Positions 37,717 through 47,849 of a stretch of 64,000 nt of DNA are shown here, piece by piece. The position numbers and the translations under genes were made by a program. Where the stretch lies: assembly GCA_019448385.1 (NCBI GenBank), contig JAGTXO010000068.1, positions 62,001 to 126,000 on the forward strand, read 5' to 3'. Each line of letters opens with the position of its first letter. The stretch's first letter is position 1. This DNA is from Diacronema lutheri (lineage: Eukaryota; Haptophyta; Pavlovophyceae; Pavlovales; Pavlovaceae). The notes under the pieces are model-generated. The model worked only from the letters and a program-made list of their open reading frames with translations, searched no databases and had not been told where the DNA came from.

Positions 37717-40700
37717 TCACGCGCTTTGGCGCGCCGGCGCGTCCGCGCTTCGCAGCCAGCGACACGACCTCGACATCTGCTTCCCTGCGCCGCCGAAGCG
37801 CAGCTCGAACGCGCGCCCGACCTCGCCCGCGCCCGACGCGCGCCGCCCGTTGCCCGCCCGCCCTCCAAACGGCAGCCGCTCCTTGGCGCCCTTCTCGGGC
37901 TGCGCGCCCGCGCCGGCCTGGCTGGCGCACGCGCGGCGCACGACGTGCTCGCGCAGCTTGAGCAAGAGCGGCTCGACGTCGGCGGCAAACCACGCGTCCA
38001 CGTGCTGCATGTACGTATCATGCCACGAGTCGACGCCACCCGACGGCGTGCCGGGCGCGCACACACTTCGCCGAGGCGCGCTCTTCCTGGGCCGACGGCG
38101 TCCAGAGACGGTTGGGCTTGCCGAGCGCGACGGTCGGCCGAGCTCGGCAACCACCGCCTCGATCGTCGCCGCGCTCGCGGCCTCGGCGGCGGTGCGCGTC
38201 GGAGGCGCACGCCGCGGCGCGCACCCCGTCGACGCGCGCGCGCGCCGCTCGCGGTGCGCCGGCTCGTCACTGCCGGCGGCTCCGCCGTCAAGCGCGTCGA
38301 CGCCCGAGCCGACGGCGGCGTCAACCTCGCGCGAATGCGCGCGCGCGCCGCCCGCCACGGCCTGCTCGGCGCGCGAAGCGTCGCCGCCGGCGGAGCTGTG
38401 CTCGTCAGGCCGCGCGACCGCGCCTGCCGCCGCCGGCGCGCGTGGCGAGCTGCCCACGGGCGGCGTCCCGGGCACGGCCTCGTCGCCGCCGTGCGGCGTG
38501 TCGACGCGCAGCAGCGGCGCGCTGCCCGCGCGCCGCAGCTGCGCCGCCGCCCGCGCGCCATCCGCGCGCTCGTTGTCGCCGTGCGTGGACGGCGGCAGCG
38601 CGCTGCCGCCGTCCACGCGCACTGCGCTCACTGGCGCCGTCAGCTCACTGTGCTCACTGCGCACACTGCGCACACTGCGCACACTGACGGCGTCAGCGCG
38701 CGCAGTGAGCGTGGATGGCGGCAGCGCGCTGCCGCCGTCCACGCGCACTGCGCTCACTGGCGCCGTCTGCTCACTGTGCGCACTGCGCACACTGACGGCG
38801 TCAGTGCGCGCAGTCAGCGCCGCGCTGTGCGCGAGAGGCGCCACGCCGCCGTTCCAGGCCGTCGCCGGGGCGCCGTCCGCCATTTGTCGAGGCGCCCGTT
38901 GCGCCGTCTCGGCCACCGGCGGCGCGCGCTCGTGTGCGAGCGTCGTGCCGACGCTGACGAAGAGCGGCGCCTCCTCGCCGTCGGTCGACTCGCCCACGTC
39001 GTCGAGGCCCGCCGCCGCGCCGACCGCGGCGGCGCCAACCACCGCGTCGGCGCGCGCGCGCGCCGCCGCACCCGCGCGCTGGGCAGCGCCGCCGCGCGCC
39101 GCGAGCGCGACGGGGTGGCGCACGACGACCGTGGGCGAGGCGTTCGACGACCGCGCGCGCGGCGGCGCCGGGTCCGCGAGCTCCTCGGCGGCGCGCAGCG
39201 CGAGCTCGGCGCACGCGGTGCACGTCTCGCCGTCCCACGTGGCGCACAGGCGGCCGTGCCGCTGCTGCGTGGTGCCGTGCGCGGTGCGGCGCGCGCGTTG
39301 GCGGCAACAGGTGCGGAGCGGCGCGCCATCCGCTGTGCCGTTCGCGCGGCCAAAGTGGCCAAACGTCGCGTGGCGCGCGGGCAGCGGCTGCGTCGACGCG
39401 GTGATGGCGACCACGTCCGTCCGGTCCATCCGTCGTCCGTCGCCATCGTGCGCAGCACTTACGCCTGCCAACGAGCGCATGGGCGCGCGGGCGTGCGCGA
39501 CGGCGGGCGCGCTGCACGCCGCTCGCGCTGCATGCGCGTCCGGCTCGGCGTCGCTCGAGCAGGCGCTGTCCGGTGCGCTGTCCGGTGGACTGGGGCTGTC
39601 CGGCGGCGAGCGCGCGCGCGGCAGCCGGAGCAGCGCCGAGCCGGACTCGACGGCGGTTCGGCGCCACTCGGTCGGGTTGGCGCGGCGCAGCGCGACGGCG
39701 AGCGTCTCGAAGAGCAGCTCGGATGCCAGGTCGGCGAAGGACGCGAGGAGTCTCGAGTAGCCGTAGCCGCGCGCCGCGCGCTTCGCGGCCGCGCGCGCGA
39801 GAAGTGCAATCGCCGTGCACTGCGCGAAGCGCTCGAACGCGGCGTCGGAGACGAAGGAGCGCTGGATGAGCGCGCGGAGCACGCGCCGCTGCGCCGGCAC
39901 GGCGACGGCCGTCGTCATCACCGAGATCCGCCGGATCGCGTCCGCGTAGCGCGGCGCGTTCTCCGGTTTTAAAAAGAGCTCCGCGGAGACATGCACAGCC
40001 GATGGCGGCCGGCTGAGCAGGAAGAGGCCCCACTCGAAGAGGCACCACCTGCGCACAACACGGCGCGCCAAAACGACGACGCCGACGCCGAGCGCGCGCG
40101 GTGGCGGCGCCGCGCCGAACGATGAGCGCGCGCGCGACTGCCCGCGCGTCTCAACTGGGAAACAAAAAGATGAGCACGCGTTGAACAACTGAAAACAAAG
40201 AAAAGAAGAAGAAAAAGAGCACGTGCCCGCCGGTGTCCGAGCCGGCCGTCCGGCGCCGGCGCCAACGGCGCAGGCCGCGCTCCGGCCGCGCTCGGCAAAA
40301 CACCTCGCCGGCGTCCTCGCCGGCGTCCGGGGCCCGCGCGCGCCGGCGCGCGCGCGCGCGCGCGCACATGCGCGAGAAGTAGTTGTGCGTGCACAGAACA
40401 ATCATGGCGTCGCACTGGCCAAGAAAGCCGCCGATCTACGCGTTGACGCGCGCGCGCGCGTGTGTGCGTGGGCAGGCGGCGGCGTGCGAGGCGGCGTGCA
40501 GGCCGCGCGCGGGGGGTCAACGCGTCAAAGTGGCCGGGGGTTGCCGAGGGCCGGCGCGGGCGGCACGGGCGGCACGGCGAGCGGCGCGCGCGCGCGCGCG
40601 CGCGCGCGCGCGCGCGCACCTGACCGACGCACAGGTCGAGGAGAGAGTGTTCTTGCGGGCAGCACGCCTTGTCGATCCACAGCCGCGGCTCAGGCGGCGC

Positions 40701-43237
40701 GGGCGGCGCGCTCGAGCAGCCGCCCGCGTCGGCGGCGTGCGCGGCGGAGCACGCGCCCGCCGCGCACTCCGCGGCGGCCTGCAGGTCCTTGCACGCGAAC
40801 GAGACCTCCATCGCCTTCGCCTGCGCGTACGCGATCGCAGAGTCCCAATCCTCGGGAGGCGACCAGACGTGGCTGACGAACCACAGCGGCGCTTTGGCCG
40901 CCGGAGGGCAGCGCGCACCGGACTCCGGTGCGGCCGCCGGAGCTCCCGGACTCAGCCAGCTCGGCGTCGCTTGACCAGCCGATCGCGCCGCGCCAGCGCC
41001 CGCCGGGCACGGCGCGTCGATTGACGCAGCGCGCGGCGGCGCGGCCGGCGCGGCCGGCGCGGCCGGCGACGGCGCCGGCTGCCGCTGCCGCGTGCCCCAC
41101 GCACCGCACGCGCCCGCCGCGCACGGCCCGATGGGCTGCGAGAGGAGGTAATCCTCGAGCCTGCCGTTCGGAACAGCCCAAAAGGACGCCGCAACGGGCA
41201 GCCGCTCTGGCGTCGTCCAGTCAGCGCTGACTGTGGCGACGTGCACCTGTTGCGAGGTGAGTGGAAGCGCACGAAACGAAGGAGCGCGCGCGCGCCACGC
41301 AGGGGCGATGACGTGAAGGGGGTACCGCCACGCAGCGGGCGATGGCGTGAAGGGGGCGGCGCGCAGCGCGGCGGGTGAGGGCAGGCGGCAGGCACGCAGC
41401 GGGCGCGCGCGGCGCGGCCGCCAGCGCGCAAGAGCGCGGGCCCGCCAACCGCAGACCGCTGAGGCGATGACGAGGCCAACGATGGCGACCGCGCGCAAGA
41501 GCGCGGGCCCGCCGGCGCGGGCCCGCCAAAATGCGCGCGCGGCGTGCGGCGTGCGGCGCGCACCCCGCGCAGCAGCAGCAGCTCAGGCGTCGGATGGCGC
41601 TGCGCGAGTGCACTGAGGACGTCAAGCTCGCGCACGAGGGCCGCGCGCTCGTGCGACGTCATGGGCGAGACGTGCAACGGCGCCGCGTGCGCCGAATTCC
41701 ACGACGCGCCGCGAGTCGGCAGCACCGGCAGCACGAGCGCACTCAGCACGGCGAGCATCGGCCGCGCGTCGGCCACGTCCCCGGCCGCATCCGCGTCCTG
41801 CCCACCGCGCGCCGCGTCCTCGGCAGCGGCGCCGACGCTCGCCGCGCCGCGCGCAGCGGCGCTCGCGGCGCGCGCACGCCCCGCGCGCGGCCGCGCGCGC
41901 TCGGCCGCGGCGTCGTCGTCGTCCGCCGCTTCCGGCGTGCGCGACGGCGGCTGCACCTCGAGTGTGTCGTGGAAGACAGCGTCCTCGCCCGGCGACTCAT
42001 AGCCGGCCCCGGACTCGAGCGGCGCGGCCCCGAACTCGAGCGGCGCGGCCCCGGACTCCGCCCCCGCGTCGTCCGCGTCCGCCTCCGTGCCCGCCTCCAC
42101 CTGCTCGAGCATGTGCGCAAACTCGTGCGCGGCGAGCGCGCGCACGTCGGCGCCCAGCTCGGCCGCGACCGCCGTCGCCATCGCCGTCGCCCGCGAGCGG
42201 CGCGCTAAACGCACCGCACTGCGCGGCGATGGCAGACCGCCGCCTCGCACCACGCCAGGCGCGGGCGACGCGCGCGCGCGGGCGCGCCACGCGCTGAGCA
42301 GGCCGCGCCAGCCGTGGCTCGCGAGCGCGGCCGCTGGCCAGCGCCAACTGTCGCGCGGCGCATGAGACGTCGGGTCCTTCGCCTCCGCGCCCGCCGCCAC
42401 GCCGCTACGCCACCACGCGCGCTCAGCCACCGTCGCGAGCGGAGAGCGAGCTGGGAGCGAGTGCGCGAACGCGTTCAAGTCGAATGCCGAGCGCTCGATC
42501 GAGCCGCGCGGGCTGTCCGCCGCGCCGCGCGTCCGCCGCTGCTCGTTCGAGCTCTCGGCGGTAACGAAGAGTTGTGCAAGCGCGTCGTGCACGTCGCCGG
42601 GCGAGAAGGGCGCGGCGGGCGTGCCGGAGGCGAGCGGCTCGCTCGCGCGCGCGACGGCGGCGCGGCCGAGAACCCACACCTGCCACGCCGCCGAGCTCCC
42701 CTCGGGCGGCACGATCGGCACCATCAGGATGGACTCGCCGTACAGCCGCTCGGCGAGCGCGGGCACGGCGCCCTCGACAACGTACTCGAGGCCGCGCCGG
42801 TCGGACGCGTAAGAGAGGCGCGACGAGCCGTCGGCGAGCAACCGGTAGTCGAAGATTGGCATGCTCGACCTGCGGAACGACCGCTCGAGATTGGTATGCA
42901 GCAGGTTGAGGTTGAGCATTAGCTCGCGCACGTCCGAGCCGAGCGCACCGAGCAGCTTCAAGTAGCCGGCGCGCGCGACGTGTTCGATATGCGCCTTACC
43001 GATCAGCCGGAGCCCATCCGCCAGCTCGAGCTCGAGCTCGTCGAGCGTCGCAACGAGCAGGCTCTTCGACAGGCAGTCGGGATACTGCTCGGCGCGCACG
43101 AGCGTGTCGTCGGGCGCGACGACCGGCGCGACGTCGCGCGCCATGTCGGCGAGCGCGCGCGCGCGCGCGCGCGCCCACGCGCTCGGCTCGCGCTCGTCGA
43201 GCAGCGCCTTGAGCACCGTGTGGATCAGCCCGTGCAT
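37717..43237 (-). CDS. H-NOX haem-sensor domain fused to a TIR-like domain
   Basis: Four exons read leftward: 43237-41564, 41246-40620, 40435-40368, 40048-37717; 1,566 residues. Residues 1-180 are an H-NOX (haem NO/O2-binding) domain: N-terminal MHGLIHTVLKALL, GSDVRELMLNLNLLHTNL with proximal haem-ligand His114, and the propionate-binding YxSxR motif as YASDR (143-147). A disordered linker follows. Exons 2-4 rebuild a TIR-like domain: LWFVSHVWSPPEDWD (679-693), RLWIDKACCPQ (746-756), CDAMIVLCTHNYFSR (775-789) and MWCLFEWG (790-797), with Glu795 at the WCxxE position. The 770-residue tail is disordered apart from a helical segment after the domain and a Cys cluster (TWDGETCTACAEL). Intron phases agree at every join. 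The weakest join is intron 1 (317 bp), where a separate gene starting at 41498 is conceivable. Confidence 0.74.
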
Positions 43238-43503
43238 CGCCGCGGCGCCTCGCCGAGCGCGCGCACGGGCGTGCACTGACTTCTCGCGGGAAGGGCGCAC
43301 CCACGTGTGGCCCCAGCAGGGACGAACCTCGACGGGTCCCTTTTCGGGGCCAGCGGAGTAAAAATTTGAACGTTTGGATGCGAACGGATATGAACGGAAA
43401 TGGTGCGATAGATGCGTACCCACGCACGAGCACATGGCTCCGTCTCCCCGTCTTCCAGGACCGCACTGCCTGCCATGTTCTAAGGACCCCGTCTTCCAGT
43501 CGC
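43238..43503. promoter_or_regulatory. Promoter region of the H-NOX fusion gene
   Basis: The 266 bp between the coiled-coil gene's stop and the H-NOX ATG. It contains an AT-richer patch (about 43358-43410, GTAAAAATTTGAACG) unusual for this window and a repeated CGTCTTCCAG (about 43449 and 43489). No gene is visible. Confidence 0.4.
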
Positions 43504-46483
43504 TCAATAATACGAGCGCTGCGCGCACGAGAAGGGCGAACCAATCCGCGGGAGCAGCGGCGGCTCGCCCGCCGCCGCCTCGCCCGCGCCGCCCGCCGCG
43601 GGCCTCGTCGCGCCGAGTGCGCCGCCGCTGCGCGCGACTGCGCCCGCGGCGAAGGACCACAATTCGTCGTCCTCATCGAGCGCGCCCACGCCACCGCCCG
43701 AGGCGTACGCCGCGCCGCGCGTGAGGCCGAGCGCGCGTGCGTCTGCGAAAGGCGCGGCGGCCGCGTCGACGCGCTCGGCGTCGGCGGGCGCGCGCGCGCC
43801 CGGCCGCGCGTTGCCCGCCTTGCCCGCCGGCGCGCCGCTCGCGAGCTGAACGCCCGACGGCACACGGCGCGCGGCGAGCGTCGGCGGCGGGCGCGGCGCT
43901 GCTGCCGCCGCGTCGACCGCCGGCACGTTCGGCGCGCGGCGCGCGCCCTGGCGCGCGCCGTCCGCGCCGTCGTCGCCTCCACGACCGCCGCCGACCTTGC
44001 CGCCACGATCGTCGTCGCCGCCACGACCGCCCTCAACGGCGCGCTCACCCGCGCGGCGCGCGGCGGCCGCGGTCACGGCGACGAGGTCAGCTTGCAGACC
44101 GAGGGCGATCCGCTCGAGCTGCTGCCGCTTGGCCGCCTCCGCCTTGAGCTGCTCCGTCAACTGCGAGACGAGCGTACCGGACGACGCGGCGGCGGACGAC
44201 GCGGCGGCGGGCACGCCGGCGCCGGCTGCGGCCGAGCCGGGGCCGTGGGCGACGGCGCCAATGGCGGACACGTTGGCGCCGACGGCGCGCGGCAGCTGCA
44301 GCGCGGCGCGCAACTGCGCCTCGGCGTGCGCCTGCGCGACCGCCGCGTCCTCGCGCCGGCGGGTCGCGTCCGTGAGTTGCGACTGCAGGTCGTAAAGCCT
44401 ACGCCGAAGCTCGACCGCCGTCGCGTCCGCCGCCTTGACCGCGTCGGCCTGCGAGCCCATCGCGACGCGCGCGCGCTCCGACTCGGCCGCGAGCCGCGCC
44501 TCGAGGTCGGCGATGCGCGAGCGCTCGCCCTCGCGCGCGCGCAGCGCCGCGCGCAGCGCCTCCTCCGCCGCGTTGAGCTCAAGCGCGCGGCGCAGCATCG
44601 CGTCGTTCGCGACGGCCAGCCGGCCGCGCTTGGCGGCGAGCTCGCCATCGAGCGTCGCGAGCCGCTCGTGTGCGCGCAGCTTCAGGTCGCCCTCGCGGAA
44701 CGCCTGCGGGCGGGCGAGCGCGCGCGCCGGCGTGGCGGCGTGCGGCGTGTGCGCGGTGCGCGGCAAAAGGGGCGGCGCGAGCGGCGGGCTTTGTCCGCGT
44801 CGGCGGCGGGGGCTGCGCGAGCCGCCGCGCAGCAGTGGAGGGGGCAGAGGCGCGCGTGCGTCGTGCCGCACATCGCGAGGCGCGGTGCACGAACAGAAAG
44901 GGGGGGAAGGGGGAGGGTAGGGGTCCGGGTGGGGGGTCCGGGCTATCCGGCTGGGGGTCGCGGGCTCGCGCACCCGCTGCTCCGCATCGCGCCGCGCGTC
45001 CTTCTCCTTGTCGAGTGCCGCGCGCGCTTCGCCGAGCAGACGCGCCGCTTCCGCGTGCGCCTCGCGCGCGCCCGCGAGCTCCTCGTCGACGCGCGCGCGC
45101 GCGCGCTCTTCGCCGTCGGCGCGCGCCTCGGCGTGCGCGCGCGCGCGCTCCGCGTCCGCACGCGCGGCGCGCTCCTCGACGAGCGCCGCGTCGTGCAGCC
45201 GGCGCGCGTCGCGCAGCTCGCCGTCCAGCGCGGCGCGCGCCGCCTCCGCGCGCGTGAGCGCAGCCTGTGGCGCGGCGCGAGGCGAGGCGAGGCGAGGCGA
45301 GGCGAGGCGCGGCGCGGAACGGAAAAGGGAATCAGAGCAAGGCCAAAAAAAGAAAAGAGAGAGGGAAAAAAAAAAGGACAACGCAATGCGTGCGCGGCAT
45401 GAGCGCGCGCGCTCGCGGCCGGCCGACGAGCGCGCGCACCTGCAGCTCGGCGCGCGCGGCCTCGACGGCGTGCAGTTCGCGCTCGGCCGCCCACCGCCGG
45501 CTCGCCTCCTCCTGCGCGCCCGCCGCCGCGCGCGCCGCGTCCGCCTCCGCCTTGGCGCGCGCGTCCGTTTCGGCGCGCGCGCGCTCGTGCGCGTCGCGCA
45601 CGGAGGCCTCGAGAGCGACGCGCGTCTTGGCGGCGGCGGTGAGCTGCGCCTCCGCCTCGCCGAGCCGCTTCGTCGCGCCCGCCAGCTCGGCGCGCAGCTG
45701 CGCAACGTGCGCCTCGGCGCCGGCGAGCGCCGTGTCGCGCACGGCGGCGCGCACCACGAGCGCCGAGACCGCGCGCGCGCCGACGCCGGGCGCGACGAGG
45801 CCGGCCGCGTCGGCCTGCGCGGCGGCGCCGTCGAGCTCGGCCGCCGAGTGCACGGGCGCCGCGAGCGCCGCCCACACGTCCCGCTCTGCCGCCATCTTGC
45901 GCGTGACGGCGTGCCGGCGTGACGCGCACGCCGCGCTGAGCTGCGCGACATCCGCCTCGAAGATCTCCTCGTAGTAGCCGCCGGGGAAGAGCGGTGTTGG
46001 GAGGTGGTGGCGCAGCTGACCGAGCTCTTCGCCCACCGCGGCGAGCGCGCCGTCCGGCACCTCCACGCCGAGCATCGCGCCGCACGCGAACGCGAGCACG
46101 GATTGCGTGCGGTCGGCGAGCCGCGCGTCGCTCGCGCGCATGCGCGCGAGCGGCTCGCTGCGCACGTCGCGCATGAGCGCGCGCGAGACCTTGGCCCACT
46201 CGCGCCGCTGATGCTCTTCCGAATCGGCGTGCGGCGACGTCGCGGTGAATGCGAGCGAGCGCATCATCGACGCGACCTTCTCGACCGACGCGGGCGAGAG
46301 CGGCCGCGGCTGCGCGCCGCGCGGCTCGAGCAGCGCGTCGTCGCGCGGCGGGGCGAGGTCAGCGGCCAGATCGTACCGTGGAAACGGGTCGAGCGCGAGG
46401 CTCGGCAGATCGAGCGCGTCGAAGTCGTGCCCGACCGGCTGGAAGGCCGAGCGGCCCGCGAGGGGCGCCGGGTCGAGCAGCAT
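43504..46483 (-). CDS. Long coiled-coil protein
   Basis: Three exons read leftward: 46483-45440, 45264-44974, 44703-43504; 844 residues from the first ATG. An N-terminal helical domain of about 160 residues (SVLAFACGAMLGVEVPDGAL, PTPLFPGGYYEEIFEADVAQ) precedes about 400 residues of coiled coil (heptads such as RAALDGELRDARRLHDAALV) and a Gly/Ala-rich disordered tail ending FSCAQRSYY. The architecture suits a cytoskeletal, centrosomal or ciliary protein, but nothing identifies it. Intron 1 holds a GAGGC pentamer run (about 45283-45308). It is tandem with the JmjC gene, whose stop is 90 bp upstream. Confidence 0.68.
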
Positions 46484-46572
46484 GCGGGCCGTTACGTCCG
46501 CAATGGCAGCGTCAGCCAGATTCACTTTGTCAGTGTGTTCAGTCACTTCAGTGGGCGCGATTCAGACCACGG

Positions 46573-46865
46573 TCACGCGCCGCCCTCCCGCGCTTGCCGC
46601 CGCGCGCGCCGCGCCTCACGCAGCGCCATGAGGACGACATCGAGCGCGGGCGCGGTGCAAAGCGCGTCAACCACGTCGGCCATCGTCACGTCGCCCTCCG
46701 CGTCGGCCGGCGTGGCCCCCGTCTCGCGCCTCGCGGCCGCGCTCGGAGTCGCGCGCGTCGCCGCGCTGTTGCGCGCGCCCTCGGCACCGAGCGCGGCGTC
46801 GAGCGCGCGCAAACTTTGCGCGGCCGGCCACGCCTCCTCGCCGTGGTTGAGCCAACGCGGCGGCG

Positions 46866-46953
<88 letters not shown>

Positions 46954-47835
46954 CGCGCGCTCGCTCGCGCCGGTGCCGAGCGGGAGCAGCGCACACGCGA
47001 CGAGGCGGACGAGCGCCTCGCGCGCGCGGTCGAGCGCGTCGTCCGGCAGGTCGAGCCATGCGTTGACCGAAATGGAGGCGGGCGAAACGGTCGTAACGGC
47101 ATGGTACCAGTGCTTTGGGACGAGCAGCAGGTCGCCCGGCCCGAGCTCGGCTGTGAGGCGGCCGGGCGCATCGCGCAGCTCGCTCGCGGACGCGCGCGCG
47201 AAGATGGACGATTCTTCGTACGGCACGCGCGACGGGCGGAGCGACGCGCGCGCGGACGGCGGGAAAAGCACCCACAATTTGGTGCCGTGCAGCTGCGCGA
47301 CGGCGTTCGCGCCGTACGCGTCCTGGTGGCAGGGCGTGCTCGCACCGCGGCTGCCCACCCAGAGCGTGCTCGCCTCCGCCGGTACGTCCAGCCCAAGCGC
47401 GCGCCAATCCACCGAGCTGAGGGCGCGCGCGTCCGCACCAAAGACACTGTGGAAGCGTGCGTACGATACGTAGCCACTCGCGCCCGCGGGAAGCGCGCCG
47501 AGCGGGCCGGGCGCGGCGGACCGCGGCTCGGCAAGCGCGAGCCACGCGCAAAACTCGCGCATCGTCAGTTCGAGCTCGAGCCCGTCAGTCTCGACTTGCG
47601 CGTCAGCGTCCGTCTCGGCGTCCGCGTCGGCGGGCTCGTGGAAGCGTGCGCGCACGCACGCGCCGCCAAACTCGCTCGCGAGGAGCTGCGGCGTCCACAG
47701 CCGCGCGCCCCACGCGTCGATCGCGCCGGTCAGCACGACGGGCCGCGCCACGTGCGCGAGCGCGCGTGCGCCGTGCCGACCGATCGGCACGCGCGGCACG
47801 GACGGCGCCTGCCGTCCATTCTTCGTCGCTTCCAT
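46573..47835 (-). CDS. JmjC-domain (cupin-8) 2-oxoglutarate oxygenase
   Basis: Single exon, 420 residues. The domain resembles HSPBAP1/FIH-type JmjC hydroxylases. The Fe(II) triad is visible: His170 and Asp172 in STPCHQDAYGAN and His245 in LLLVPKHWYHAVTTV. GTKLWVLFPP provides Lys186, a likely 2-oxoglutarate contact. The N-terminal RPVVLTGAIDAWGA is the family's typical start. A 9-bp array (46866-46957) inserts a DGA tripeptide repeat in the C-terminal third. It may hydroxylate a protein or RNA; substrate unknown. Its ATG is 14 bp from the ATG of the divergent coiled-coil gene. Confidence 0.85.
46866..46957 (-). repeat. 9-bp coding repeat (GCGCCGTCC)
   Basis: About ten copies in frame, encoding (DGA)n in the JmjC protein. 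The period is a multiple of three, so length changes are tolerated. Confidence 0.9.
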
Positions 47836-47849
47836 GGAATTTTGAACGC

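Noticed and set aside
34471-39972. 1,833-codon plus-strand open frame
   Set aside because: Its translation is Arg/Ala/Pro-rich antisense of the ELMO and H-NOX fusion genes, whose minus-strand products show real domains.
39969-41498. Separate gene starting MRAVAIVGLVIASAVCGW at 41498
   Set aside because: The leader looks like a signal peptide, but the segment lies in an in-phase intron with good GTGCG donor and CAACAG acceptor, and joining gives a continuous H-NOX to TIR-like protein. Kept as the main alternative to test.
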